Below are positions 31,882-43,800 of a stretch of DNA of 64,000 nt, piece after piece. The position numbers and the translations under genes were made by a program. Origin of the DNA: Paraspadella gotoi (Eukaryota > Chaetognatha); NCBI GenBank assembly GCA_051294375.1, contig JBJCIZ010000239.1, forward strand, positions 1,816,581 to 1,880,580, given 5' to 3'. The notes below the pieces were generated by a model. That model made no database searches. It saw only the letters and a program-made list of their open reading frames with translations, and had not been told where the DNA came from. The first letter of the stretch is position 1; each line of letters opens with the position of its first letter.

Positions 31882-34287
31882 TCATCTCGTTATGAGCGGT
31901 CGCGCGTACTCGACGAACTCGTCGATCAAGACGGGCCACGCCCCTTCCTCGTCGTAGTTGGACATGTCCTCGGAAATCATGGCGGAGAAGTCGAGGAGGA
32001 GGTTCCAGGTGTCGCGCGGGATCGAGCGCTTATAGTTTTCCTGGAGGAACTTGCACCAAAGATCGAGAAACTTGAAGCGACCGGGGAGGACGATGTTCCA
32101 ATAGGCGATGGCCATCTCCAGGTCGAGCCCTTTCTGACCCGGATTCTTGGCGTAGTTGAACGTGAATTGGTAAAAGTCTTTGAACTTGCTCGGGTCCTTG
32201 ATCTCGTTTTCGAGGGCCGGGCACTGAGCAAGAGGAGGGGCGAGGAAAGATTAGGATCGATGAGCACGAATATTGTAAACTAAATTAAATTTCTGACGTG
32301 CTAGTACTAACTATTTAAAAAAAGATAAAATGTTTCGCTGATTTCTTTAAACATTTACCATAAATGAGTTATACGATGGGTACAACTGAAAGTGATATGT
32401 CTCTAGATGACGAAAATTTTTTCTATATTTTTTTTTCTATATTTTTTTTATATTAAAATTTAAGTATTGTACCAATAGAATTAAGTGAGATACTACCGCT
32501 TTGCCGAAATTTTTATTTAACAAAGATTTGTACTGCGTAGTTCAAATCCTTAGTTCTTTAATGGTAAAAAAAGTTATTTTCTTGAATAACTTTTGAAAGA
32601 AAAGAGATAGCAAGGTGGCGTGATATCAAATTAAAGCCCTAATCATGGGACATCTTTCTACAATAGTTTTATTAAATTTTATCCATAATTATTTACACAG
32701 TTTTTGTTAAAATCAGAGTTAAAAGTATAAGTTTTTTTTTTTTCAATGAAGGCATATGAAATTTTTTATTTTTCTTTTTTAATTTGAAAAAGGAAAGACT
32801 GAATTACATTTTGACTACCATTATATTTTCTCGACTCCTTCTGACAAATTGTAAAATTTATGGAGGAATCTAGATAAGAGACTTAATAAGTTAATAAGAG
32901 TCTTTGCCCTACCCATTCCTCACTCACCTTCGCCTTCAGCTTGTCGACGGAGTCGCATCCAAGTTCCGTCATCCCCGTCACGAACTCTTCCTTCGTGAAC
33001 TCGCACTGTTGCGCCGCTTTGAACTTCCAGGCGATGATGAGGACGACGCGGCTCTCGGGGGTCAGGCCCAGATCCTCCAGGAACCGCACCACCCCGTCCG
33101 CCGTCATCTTGTCATCCTCGTGGGGGTCTTTGTACCTTTGAAATGGAAAGGGGAAAAACAAAAGATATGAATGATGATTGGCAAATATGGTAATGGTCAT
33201 TGGACATAGAACACGTGGTAATTGAATCCGAGTAATTTAGTAGAATGTCGCAAAGAAACCAGTTAGTTTTTAATTAAGATTTAATGTATGGTTTTTTTAT
33301 TTTTAATTTGGATTTTATCGTCGTTTTTTTTCCTTTTTTGATAAACATTTTTTTAAAAAAAACCATTGGCCAAACAAAATACAGTCACGCCAAGATCCTC
33401 TTCCCTGTCCGCCTCATATTTACTGAACACGAGATTCTCGGTGAGTGACTTTTCTTCACGTCGAATCGTCTGCCTCGTTCGAGGATTAGTCCCGCTCGAT
33501 AAATCTCGAACGCTCATTGGCTGACGTTTTAATTATGTACGTTTTAGTTTTATCGCCTTCTCCGCTATTGTTTGAAAAGCGAGCGAGAACAATAGACCCT
33601 CGTGTTCGATGTTTGTTTCCATTTTACTCTCGACGCAGAAACCACGAAAAAAAAAATCTGCTTTGACAAGAACATGTAGTCTGAACATATACTCTGTATA
33701 CTCAATTACTCATTAGCTAAAAATCACGCAAAAAGAATTGTCAGAGATAGATTCTTCAAACTATATAAGAATTAGGAAGGGAAAGAACGATTTATAAAAT
33801 AACCGGAGCTGAATTATACTAAATTCATCTCAAATATTACGGGAAAGTGTAAGAGTTATTGACAAGTGCTGAGCTATTCAATATTAAAATACTAAATCAA
33901 GTCTGTCCCCTGGACAAAAAAAAAAACTCCCTTACCATGTATTCAACAAATCATCGAATAAACTCACTTGTTAAAAAGCGATTCCAGCTTCTTTCGATCG
34001 ACGGGCGACTTGGAGTCGCGCGCGTACCGATCCGGATTTTGGAAGAAGTAGTCGGTGGCGATGTCGAGCTTCCAGTCGTGTTGGGACAAACAATAGATGG
34101 CCGTCGTTTCCGACGTCTTTATTTTCGCCCAAAGGGATTAAAAAATGAACGACGTAAATATTTAGAATTAGAAATTTCTGGACGTTTCGTTTCGCGATAT
34201 TTCGCGCAACTAAGGCGCGACTCTAACCTGGGTAAACGCGCAAAACTGGCGGACTTTGTCCTTGTGCGACGACTTTAGCTTATGCAT
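31882..34287 (-). CDS. DCUN1D1: DCN1-like protein 1 (NEDD8 co-E3)
   Basis: Four coding exons (34287-34228, 34116-33968, 33135-32928, 32223-31882) encode 252 residues. The N-terminus [20 protein letters not shown] and [18 protein letters not shown] form the UBA-like helices. The PONY (DCUN1) domain follows: [78 protein letters not shown], and the cullin-binding [20 protein letters not shown] near the end. The family promotes transfer of NEDD8 from UBC12 to cullins and so activates cullin-RING ligases. Similarity to human DCUN1D1 (259 residues) is high throughout. Intron 3 (32224-32927) is AT-rich; intron 2 (33136-33967) holds a promoter-like patch listed in the findings. Confidence 0.96.
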
Positions 34288-34729
34288 TTTCGTTTTTGAG
34301 TTCTGCAGGGAGCCAGAATCATTGGCATCCCGGGTTGCGAGAAAGTTCGGGGCGGGGACGAGACTAGTTAGTCTTATTTAAAAAAATATATATATCACTC
34401 GAGACACGATTTTAGAAGCGTTCGGCGTGGAGGCAAAAAAAAAGTGGGTGGGGGGTTGAGAAAAAAAAACAAAGGAAAATATGCTCGAGACACAAAACCG
34501 GAAAAACCTGGAAAAAAAAATTGAAAAATTTAAAATTCATTATAAAAAAAATGCGGAGAAAACAACCATAGACGAACCACTATGGAAAAAAATGGGGGGG
34601 GAGTGTGGGAAAGGGATAATTGGAAAAGGCGGGGGTGTGGAAGGGGCTGGGAGAGTGAAAAAGGGGGGCGGGGAAGGGTGTGGGGGCAGAATTCTTGGGG
34701 ATTAATTTTTTTTTCCTAGTAAATCAATG
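34288..34729. other. non-coding spacer
   Basis: Purine-biased interval between the DCUN1D1 start and the WDR82 stop, with G-rich and A-rich runs on the plus strand near 34590-34690. No exon is seen. Confidence 0.5.
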
Positions 34730-36002
34730 TCACTCAGTTAATTCTTCGTCCTCCGGGAGCCAAAAGGCCATGTTTTGGCAGGAGGTGACCATGTGCATGA
34801 ACTTTGGGTTGAACTGGCAGCAGTAAATCGCTCCCGTGTGTTTGTCCGAGGTGAGGATCGTCCGAGAACCGTTGTCGACGCGCCAGCAATGGACCTTACC
34901 GTCGGTAGAACCTGAAAAGGGATTAAATGAGGAAAGGGAATGTGTTTTAAATGAGGTCTTATTTAAATACATTAGCCTATCATTTGTCGAGCATGGGAAT
35001 GGATAAAAATAAAAATTAACAAAATGATTCTAATATAAAACTCTTGTGGATATACGAACAAACTAGTGGAAATACTAATACGAACTTTATTTCTTATTTA
35101 CTTAGTTGCTTATAACCCTTTTTGTCCCCTTCATTTATAATCAGTTTAAGTATAAACATTTTACAAGAACTCGTTTCCTTGAATGTTGGACAAACTTTTG
35201 CTAAACGTTGGATCAAAAATAAACTAATCTCACCGGCGATGACGAATTGGTTGTCGGGCGTAAACGACGCTTCCAACGACTGCCCCTTGGCGTTGGTGTG
35301 CCCGACGAGGGAGTGGATGGGCTGACCCTGGAACCCGTCGACGAGACGAATGGCCGACCCGTTGGTGGCGATGAGGACGAGCTTCCCGTCCGGCGAGAAC
35401 TTCATCTCAGTCCAGTCGCAGTCCTTCTCTCGCTCCAGCTTAAAGGTGGAGAAAGGCCCCTTGTCGTAGGAGCGGAGGTCGTAGAGTTTGACTAATTCCG
35501 AGTTGATCCCCGTAGCGAAGATGAGCCCCTCGGGGTCGAAGGCCGCCACCGGCCGCGAGTTTAAAGTCATCACGCCCTGAGCGCCCGGCGCGCGAAGATC
35601 CCAGAGCCGGAGCGTCTTGTCCGCGGAGCCGCTGAGGAAAGAGTCGTCGATCGGGGACACGCAGAGGCAGGTGACCTTTTTCGTGTGACCGGAAAAGAAG
35701 CGGATGTATTTGTTGTCGTGGAGCGAGAGATATCGGACGGCGTCGTCCCCTTTGGTCGAGGCGTGGATGGCGGCGTTGCTAGCGTGCGTGCTGCGGACGA
35801 GATCGCAGCCGTGGCGGCGCGGGTTGAGCACGCGCTTGGATTGCCCGTCGAGGCAGTCGTAGATGGTGATCGTGTCGTCGTCCGAGGAACAGAGGAGGAA
35901 TTCTCCGCTGGAGAAAAAGTCGAGCGAGTTGACGCGGCTCCCGTTGCGGCGGAAGATTTTGGCGATGCGGAGGCTGCGCATCGACTCGTCGCTGAGGTTC
36001 AT
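34730..36002 (-). CDS. WDR82: WD repeat protein 82 (Swd2 homologue)
   Basis: Two coding exons, 36002-35234 and 34911-34730, joined in phase 1, give 316 residues (human 313). The start MNLSDESMRSLRIAKIFRRN was chosen because it aligns with the human start; the longer frame upstream is Ala/Pro-rich. WD blades are clear: SSDDDTITIYDCLDGQSKR, DDAVRYLSLHDNKYIRFFSG, SGSADKTLRLWDLRAPG, FDPEGLIFATGINSELVKLY, SFTPDNQFVIAGSTDGKVH and the end FNPKFMHMVTSCQNMAFWLP. WDR82 is a regulatory subunit of SET1 H3K4 methyltransferase complexes and of the PNUTS-PP1 phosphatase complex. The intron of about 320 bp lies before the last blade. Confidence 0.95.
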
Positions 36003-36339
36003 GGCTGCTGCGGCGGCGGGAGGGGCGCAGGTTGGCACGCGGGTTTGCGAAAAAAAAGGGTTCGCTCCGAAATTGTGCTACACTGTTAAATAACGCAACA
36101 TTTTAATGGCAATGCGAGGTTTTTTAAAATTAAAATAAGGACTTTTCAAATAAAACAAAAATAGGAAACGGAACAAAAAAAAAAAAAAAAAACTAACGAG
36201 GGAAGAGGGTTACAGAGCTTTAAAAAAAATCAGCCTCCAACTTTTCTTCCAAAGTTTATATATATCCCAAAAAACGGGTTTTAAAAGATCACAATAAATA
36301 ACGACTAAAAACTAATACGGCTAAAAGAATAATAAAACA

Positions 36340-39093
36340 TCAACTCAATTGAAAGAGAGAAGCGTCCAGCTTTCCGTCCGAGTGATAAATGAGGGAAGAG
36401 ATGTCAGCTTGGATCGCGACGCCGCTGACGATGAACGCGTTCGACGACCGCATCCCAGCGGCGGAGACTGCAGGACGCTGGGCCGCTTCGCCTGACGCGG
36501 CAAAGTCTGAGTGGATCGAAGAAGATGGCGCATCCTCCTCTTCGACCGTCGAACTCTCAGTTTTGAAGGATGTCTCGACTTCCCGCCCATCCTCGGTCGC
36601 GGATTCGGATCCTCCCTCGTCCTCCACAGGCGTCTCGTCGACGGCCTCCTTGGCGACCACGTCGACGATCACGTGATGCGCTTTCAGCAGATGCTGCTTC
36701 AAGAAGATCGGACGGGAAAAGCCTTTGGCGCAGAGATCGCAAATGTGAGGAAGTCTACCCAAGTGGACAATCCTCTCGTGGGAGACGAGTTTGGCCTTTT
36801 GAGTGAAAACCTTGTCGCAGGACTCGCAGGGAAACCGGACGCCCTCGTGGGCGCTGGCCGCGTGGCGTCTAAGCGCCGGCTGTGACTTAAAGACTCGATC
36901 GCAGACATCGCAGGGAAACCTGACGCCGATGTGCCTCGTCTGGTGATGCTTCTGCCAGGCGCTGAAGTCGCGATACTCGGCCAAGCAGAGTGTGCAGCGG
37001 AAGCGGCGCTTCTCGTGGACGACCTCGCGGTGACGGGCGAGAACGGCTCGACCGCTGAACCGGAGGCCGCATTCTTGACACTCCACCTTAACGCCACGGT
37101 GAACGCTCGCCACGTGTCTTTTGAGGTAGTATTCGGTAAAGATTTTGCCGCATTCGGGACAAGCCGATTTCGGAGCCTTTTTGCCCAAGTGGACGTGCTG
37201 CAAATGCTGCTCCATGTCCTTCTGCGACATGAAGCCCTTGTCGCAACGGGGACAAACGCACTTGGGCGAACCCTGGTGAACCAGTTTGACGTGATCGCGG
37301 AGACTGGAGAGTTGTCGATAAGTCTTCTCGCAGTGAGAGCAAGGGTGAGGCTCCGTGGATTCGTGAATATCTTTCACGTGACGTCGAAGGGTGTGTTTGG
37401 TGAGAAAATTTTTCTCACAAATCTCACAGTTCACGTTTCTCCCGTGATGAAAGTTGGCGAGGTGAAGCTTGAGGTAGGATTTTCGCGTGAATCGTTGGTC
37501 GCAGACGGGACACACGTTGGTTTTCTCACCGTGAACTTGATTGATGTGAGCCATGAAGGTGTAGTAGCTGCCGGTGATTGTCCTCTTGCATTGACCGCAG
37601 AGGATGCGACGTTTTTGACAAGGAGTTTTTCGCCACGCCTCCATCGTCTTCACACCTTCGGATTTGGATTCCGTCGGCGAAGAATCGGAATCTCCTCCGG
37701 ATTGGCGTCGTCGTCGTCGTCGTTGTGATCGATCGACGTCGCGCGGCTCGACTTCGGGCGAAACAGAATTGGAAGGGAAAGACTCGTCGCCGGCGGCAGG
37801 AGCCGTAGCCGATGGAGCGAGATCGGACGATGCCTCGACGGTAGGAGCGACGGCGGTGAGAGGAGCGGGCGAGCGTGGAAAATCGGTTTCGGATCTCGGA
37901 ACGCAAACCCGCGTCGAGGGATCCTGAGGTTCGGATTTGAGTTGAGTTTCGCTTTGAATTTCCGTCCGTTGATTAGTCGGCTTTTTCTCCACGACGATTC
38001 GAATCTTGGATTTATTCTTCGTCCATTTTTTTTCTTTCAATTCTAATATCAAAGTGGGGGGGGGTTAATCGCTTTTACATTTACAATGGTAAGCTTCATT
38101 TCATAAAGCACGCTTTATTTCTTGAAAAAAAAAAGAACTTACCCAACCGATTCTTTCTGATCGTCACGACCAAAAATTCGTTCTCCGCGACCAAACTTCT
38201 CCACTGGGAGAGAAGAGAAGAAAACGCGGTTAAATTTTAATTTCGCCGACCGCGGTTTTGGCGGCTTTTGAAAAACTACTTAAAATATTTATTTTTTAAA
38301 AAAATATTACCTAATTACCCTCACCCTAAACTCTCTTAACCCTAACCACTCCTAACCCTAAACCAGCCCTAAACCTAAACCCACCCCTAAACTACTCTTA
38401 ACCCTAACCCCCTCCCCTAACCCCGGTCGGCGAAAGTAAAATTAACCCGAAAAGGCAACTAGTTCATCGCCTTAATCCGCCGCCGGAATGTGTCTTCCGT
38501 TCGTCTTCCGTCACCTTCTTGCAGAGGCGCTCCGCGTCCAAAAAGCCTAGCGTCCTGGCGCCTTCTTCCACGAGGCCGGCGTCCTCTCGGGTCAGCGGCA
38601 GATCCAAGGTGTAGGCGTAGTTGACGAGCTTAACGACGACGGCGGCGGCGACGTCGCTGACTTTGACGACGTTGCCCGGGATCGAAGAGAAGCGACTTTG
38701 AGGGGAGAGGAAGAGCGATCGATGTCACAGTTCACAATCACATTCACTTTCACGCAGTCTTTCACCAATCCACCTTTTAAAGTAGCGGCTGCTCGAGGCG
38801 AGAACGACTTTGTGCGCCGGGATTCGTTGTCCGTCGCCGACGACGACGACGGCGTCGCACAACAAATTTTTCTTACGCATTTCGTTGATGCGCCTGATTG
38901 ATTTTGACGAGAAAGATCGCTTTATTATTGATTTATGATGAGCGGTAATTTTTGTAGGATGGCATTTATACTAGCAACTATTTTTACAATTTGTCCATAA
39001 TCCTAAGACTCACACGAAGAGATTCATGAAGTGATCCTCGGCGTTTGAATCGGCGTCGGTGGGGAAGGACGATTTCACACCGCCGAAGGTCAT
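36340..39093 (-). CDS. BTB domain protein with eleven C2H2 zinc fingers
   Basis: Five coding exons (39093-39014, 38893-38774, 38695-38515, 38203-38143, 38042-36340) encode 714 residues with consistent phases. The BTB domain spans about 27-127 across exons 1-3: RINEMRKKNLLCDAVVVVGD, HKVVLASSSRYFK, then VVVKLVNYAYTLDLPLTRED and TLGFLDAERLCKK. A basic, Ser/Pro-rich linker follows. Eleven C2H2 fingers run from about residue 295 to 600 with typical CPxCDxxF and HLxxxH spacing, some linked by VH/FP rather than TGEKP linkers. An acidic Ser-rich tail ends the protein. The architecture is that of ZBTB transcription factors, but no single orthologue is claimed. Exon 4 is only 61 bp and is the least certain. 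Intron 3 holds a telomere-like inverted-repeat element. The ATG is 146 bp from the pICln stop. Confidence 0.8.
38230..38445. mobile_element. inverted-repeat element with degenerate telomere-like core, copy 1
   Basis: The arms are TTTTAATTTCGCCGACCG at the left (38235-38252) and CGGTCGGCGAAAGTAAAATTAA at the right (38424-38445). Between them lie many imperfect CCCTAA-type units (for example CTTAACCCTAACCACTCC). It sits in an intron of the BTB zinc-finger gene. A related copy in opposite orientation is at 59607-59851. Confidence 0.7.
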
Positions 39094-39239
39094 TTTATTA
39101 TCAAAAAAATAAATACTTGTAAAAAAAACAAACAAAAAATAAACATTGTTTTGTAAAGTTTTTTTCGGCGAGAGTTTCGTACAACGTAAACGTAAAAATG
39201 TGAAAAAATATAAAACAACGAAATAAGATCACGAAATTT

Positions 39240-40661
39240 TCAGAGAACCGATTCAGCTTCTTCGTAAACAGCGTCGTCTTTCGACTAAAGAAAAGCAGAT
39301 GTAATTATTAATAGCTATAAATATTATTTTTAAAACATTTTTATTTTTCGCATTCAGTGTCTCTTTTACTCACCACAGCGCCTCGCGCCAAGCTGGCTTC
39401 CAAGCGCTTGAGGTTGGCCAGACCCTCCTGAGTCATCTCGCTCTCGTCAGGACAAAAGCGGATGTAGGAGACTCCAGGAATGTCGGAAGCCTCCGTCAAA
39501 GCCCTCCCCGCCCCCGGCTCCGCCTTTTCTCCCTCGTCGAGCATGTCCAACTCGGCGGGATAATCCGTGTCGAAGAGCGTCTCGTATTCCTTGTGCAACT
39601 CATTGTCGGCGTCGGCGACGCTGTCGAAGTAATCTTCTTCGTCCTCGTCGTCGAGGTGCGCGTACGTGTCGTCGTTTTCTTCCTCTAGTTGTGCGTACAT
39701 GGCGTCGAATTCGAAAGGAGACTTTTCTGTCTTTGGGCCTCTTCCGTGAGTAAGGAACTCAGTGTGGGCCTGGGGGAATAAAGCAATGACAATCTATCAA
39801 TTAGTATTATAGTTTACACTCATCAACATAAAAATTTAAAAAATAAAATAAAATAACGATTACACAGTCAGAAAACGAGCCTGAACATTGGAGACGCCTT
39901 TGAACATCTGCTCCAACCGACTTTTCTCTCGGGGAACAAAACGCAACTCCGTGGTGGCGGCGTCATCGGGGGAGTTGGAAGGAGAGGGGCCCTTCTTGAC
40001 GACCGACTCGGCCCATAGGGACACGTCGGCCTCTACGATGAGAAGAAGGCACTCGTGAGGAAAGTCCGCAGTATCGCGACTGAGGGCGTGAACGTCGATG
40101 AAGTTTGGCGAGAGAGTAAAGGATTGACCAGAGTCCATTACCCAAGAAATGCTAGTGTAAAATGATTTAAAAGACTTATCGAGGCGCCTAAACTCATTTG
40201 CATATTGCAGTGGACGAGGAATCTTTTTTTTTTTTTAAAGGAAATTTAACTAAAAATATTGCCATAGACTCAGAAAGTATAAATATTTATCGGCTTGGAT
40301 TTTAAAAATTCTCAGCCAGTATTTTTGTCAATAAAATACAGACTTTTGTTAAATGTTGATACTATAATGTTTGAAACATCTCCAACGAGGACGACATTTA
40401 ACCATCTAAAAGACACTAGGAAAAAAATTTTTATTGAGCTTAGACGCAATTACCTATTACCTAACCATCCTAATCCGAAATTTGTTAAATCAGCTTCGCG
40501 GTTAAGGTAGAGCTCCACCCCGAACCTCACCCGTCTCTGGCGATGTATAGAGTCGCCGTCCCGAAAAGATCTTTATTGAAAAAAACTTTGACGTCGTCGA
40601 CGACGACGCTGACGCCCTCTTGCGGCGGGGGATTCCCCGTCAACGGAATCATCGAAGTCAT
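39240..40661 (-). CDS. CLNS1A: methylosome subunit pICln
   Basis: Four coding exons (40661-40531, 40151-39866, 39769-39374, 39284-39240) encode 285 residues. The PH-like domain is recognisable from TATLYIARDGISWVMDSGQ, FIDVHALSRDTADFPHECLL and ELRFVPREKSRLEQMFKGVS. A long acidic segment follows (DTYAHLDDEDEEDYFDSVAD), then RFCPDESEMTQEGLANLKRL, matching the human LTAEGQATLERLE helix. pICln binds Sm proteins and PRMT5 and chaperones snRNP assembly. The exon 2 donor (GACT followed by GTGTAA) is weak and could shift by two bases, but only this choice keeps phase. The start is 216 bp from the NUP133 stop. Confidence 0.88.
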
Positions 40662-40877
40662 CGAATAATAAAACGAATATAAAAAGACGAGACGATCGAA
40701 CAAAATCTGTTTTTTTTATTTTTTAAAGGATTAAAAATAAATTTCGATAATAACAAAACGATGCGTAAACAAATAGCGGTAAACATGGCAACGAAGATAT
40801 TTGAAGACGAGGGGCGTTCCCTAAATTCGGCACACCCAGTTAAAAGAAGAGGAATTTCGTATGGAGCCTTCATTATT

Positions 40878-43800
40878 TCAATGCGCGGCCAAGACTCGCA
40901 TCACGTGTTCGTATCCGGCTCTGAGCACAAACTCCACACCCTTGTTCTCTTCGACGAGGTCGCGGAGTTCCTCTTCTTGACTCAAGAGCTCCACTGAAGG
41001 GACGACCTCCTTGAGGTTCTCCCCATCGGCGAGGAGAGACTCGAGCATCCGCGAGAAGAGCGTCGTTTTAAAGCTCTCCAGCGGGTCATCGACGGATAAG
41101 GAGGCCCAGTCGTCGCGAAGGATCGCATGGCGCCAAATGAGCAGTCGAGAGGTGAGGAGTTCCTCGGAGGTGGCGCCCTCTTGCTGCATGTAGCCCACGA
41201 GATCGAGGGCTTTTTTGAAGTCCACCTGTTGATGGGAGAGAAAAAAAGATGAATAGGAGTGTGGAAAAAAACAAGAGTAATTTCCCAATTAAAAAAAAAA
41301 AAGACTTCCGTTAAACGATAACTGGTAAAAAGGATAATAACGAAAGCCTCAATTTAATGCGAAAATAAGCCAAGGAATTAAGAAAAAAATAATAAAAATT
41401 AATTCAACTAATTAATATACTAATAATTAAACTAAACTAATCCCAAACACCTTTCTCACCTCCGTCGCCTCTTCGTTAACCCTCGAGACGTAAAGCCCGA
41501 TTAACTCTTCGCAGGGAATGACTCCCATCGTCGCCGGAGACTCTCCCAAATGATCCAGCACGCACTGCGGCAGGGTCTCCTGATGCAGCATCTTCGCCTG
41601 CTCGTCGGCGATGGCGTCCACTTTCTCATTGAGAATCTGCTGTGGTTCGTCCGACGCCAATGCGCAAAGTTTGGCGATGGACAGCATCGACTTTTTGCGG
41701 CCAAAGTAGTCGTTTTCCCGCGCGGAGAGATGACGCAGCGTGGAAGACGCCTTCCCGTACGACCCTGTCCGAATGTCGTGCAGCCACGAGAGTTCCGAGT
41801 GCTCGTTGAGAAACTTGTTGACGTGGTTGTGATAAGCGGCGGGCTGCTTGAGGAGCTTGCCACGTTGACCCTTGTTCAAGTAGTACTGGTAGAGAAAATC
41901 GGAGAAGCCGCGTTGAGCGAAATCGTTGACGTAGCGATGGAGACGTTGCTCGTTGTCGCTTCGTTCGCAGACGAGGATGAGCGTCTCGAAGTCGGCGTAT
42001 TTCTCCGCCAACGACGAAGCCTTTTCGAAGAACTCCAGCTCCAGCAGAGGAGCAATGAGCTTCTTTCTAACGTTGAAGTACTCTTCCTTGACTTTGGACA
42101 AACGATCGCTCCTCGCTCCGTTCTCCATCGACTCCAGTTGGTTCGAGTATTCCGTCAGGATCAAATCCGCCATGTCGACGAGCTGTTGGACGAAGGCGGC
42201 CTTTCTTTGGGGATCTTTGGCCAGAGGAACTCCAGCGGTGACGGTCAACTCGTGCTGGTTGATGAGGAGAGACCGGAGACCTTTCGATCCCGAGGTGGTC
42301 GTCCAGGGGCGAACCTCGACGAGCGGATCCTCCTCGCCCTGATTGGGTGCGTAGAGGATCCCGTTGGTCGTTCTGTAAGTGACGGCGGAAGAGATCATTC
42401 CGTAGATGATGGAGTTGGCGGCGGATACGAGAGAGACGAGTTCGTCGCCGTCACTTTCCGACGCCGCGCGGATCTGCACGTGTTCCGCGAGGCAGTGGAG
42501 GAAATCCTCGATCCGCGAAACGTCGCGGTAGAAAACGTCCTGATTCGTCAAATGCCCCGTGGGCGGCGCTGAGCGGCGCTTCTCCAGCACCTTGGCGATG
42601 ACGGCGTCGACCAGGACAGGATGGGTTTGATGATGTTGGCGTAGCGCCATCGTGGCTATTAACTTCTCCGCGTGTTCACAGAGGAGATGGCGCGAGGAGA
42701 CGACCCCGCCGACGGTGGGCGAGGTGATGGTCGAAAGGCGGCCCCAGACGCCGACGGTTTTGAGGAATCCGAGGAAAAGATTGTGAACCTGGTGAACAAA
42801 AGGAGAGAAAATGAAATGATGAAATATTATTGACAGACTGGGTTTTCAGTGGAACATTGAGTCATTTAGTGGTCACCAACCAAATTTAGAAAATTAGAAC
42901 AAACTCAATATTATATTTACTAGATTCATTTATAGTACAATTATTATTATTACCTTATGCTTGTCCTCCATCTGATACAACAGCAGCAGCGACGACGTCG
43001 CCATCCCAGGCCCAGCCACCGTAGCGCCATCCAACGGTCGACTCTCCGCCCAACGCGGATCCGACGCCGGATAATCGTCGATGAGTTCTCGACTGAGACC
43101 GACCATCGCCGCGTCGAGCGCCGAGTCCTGCGCCGGAACCAAACTCGGCGGAAACATCTGTTCGACGATGGCGCGCGATTGAGCGGATTCCTGCTTGCAG
43201 CAAAGGGCGAAGGCGGCCTTGAGCCGCGTGCCTCGATCCGCGCTCGCCGCCATGTCTTCAGTCGACATGGACGTGTTGAGGAGGATCGTATCGCCGAGAT
43301 CCAGTCCGGACATTTCCGTCAAGGCGCCGCCCGTCATGGAGACGTCGGTGTCCATGAACAGAGATGATTGCAGATCGCCTCCGGAGCCGCCCGTCGCCGA
43401 GGAACGAAGGGGCGTGACGGCCAAGAGGCCGTTGGCGGCGGAGAAGACGAGGTGAGTGCGAAGGTGAGAACCGGAACCGAGAATTCGATCTCCGTTGGCG
43501 AAGAAATCGACGCGATCGACGGGTTGAGTCGGAGAGAAGATCGAGACGCAGGCGACTTCCTTTCGGTTGTGGAGGTAGACCACATGACCCGATGGGTCAG
43601 GAAGGGTAAGTTGATAGCTGAGAATCTCTTCGGCGGCGGCCTCGTTGTACGGCGTCGTCAGCGGCGTCACGAGGAAAGAGGAGAAAGTGGTGGGCGTATC
43701 CGCGCCGGCGTTGGTCGGCGTCAGCGTGACGACGATATAGTGAACGGTGGCGTTAGCGGCGACGTCTGTTCCCGCGGCAAGGACCATGACGGCGCCGCCG

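Noticed and set aside
42105-42121. Idea that genes were grouped by pathway (proteasome, Rab traffic)
   Set aside because: PSMA2, SEM1, DCUN1D1 and HERPUD, or RAB3 and RABGGTB, are scattered among unrelated housekeeping genes. The grouping is no closer than expected in a gene-dense region.
41550-42572. Open plus-strand frame of 340 codons opposite NUP133 exon 3
   Set aside because: Same explanation: the minus strand matches Nup133 closely and the plus-strand frame has no recognisable domain.
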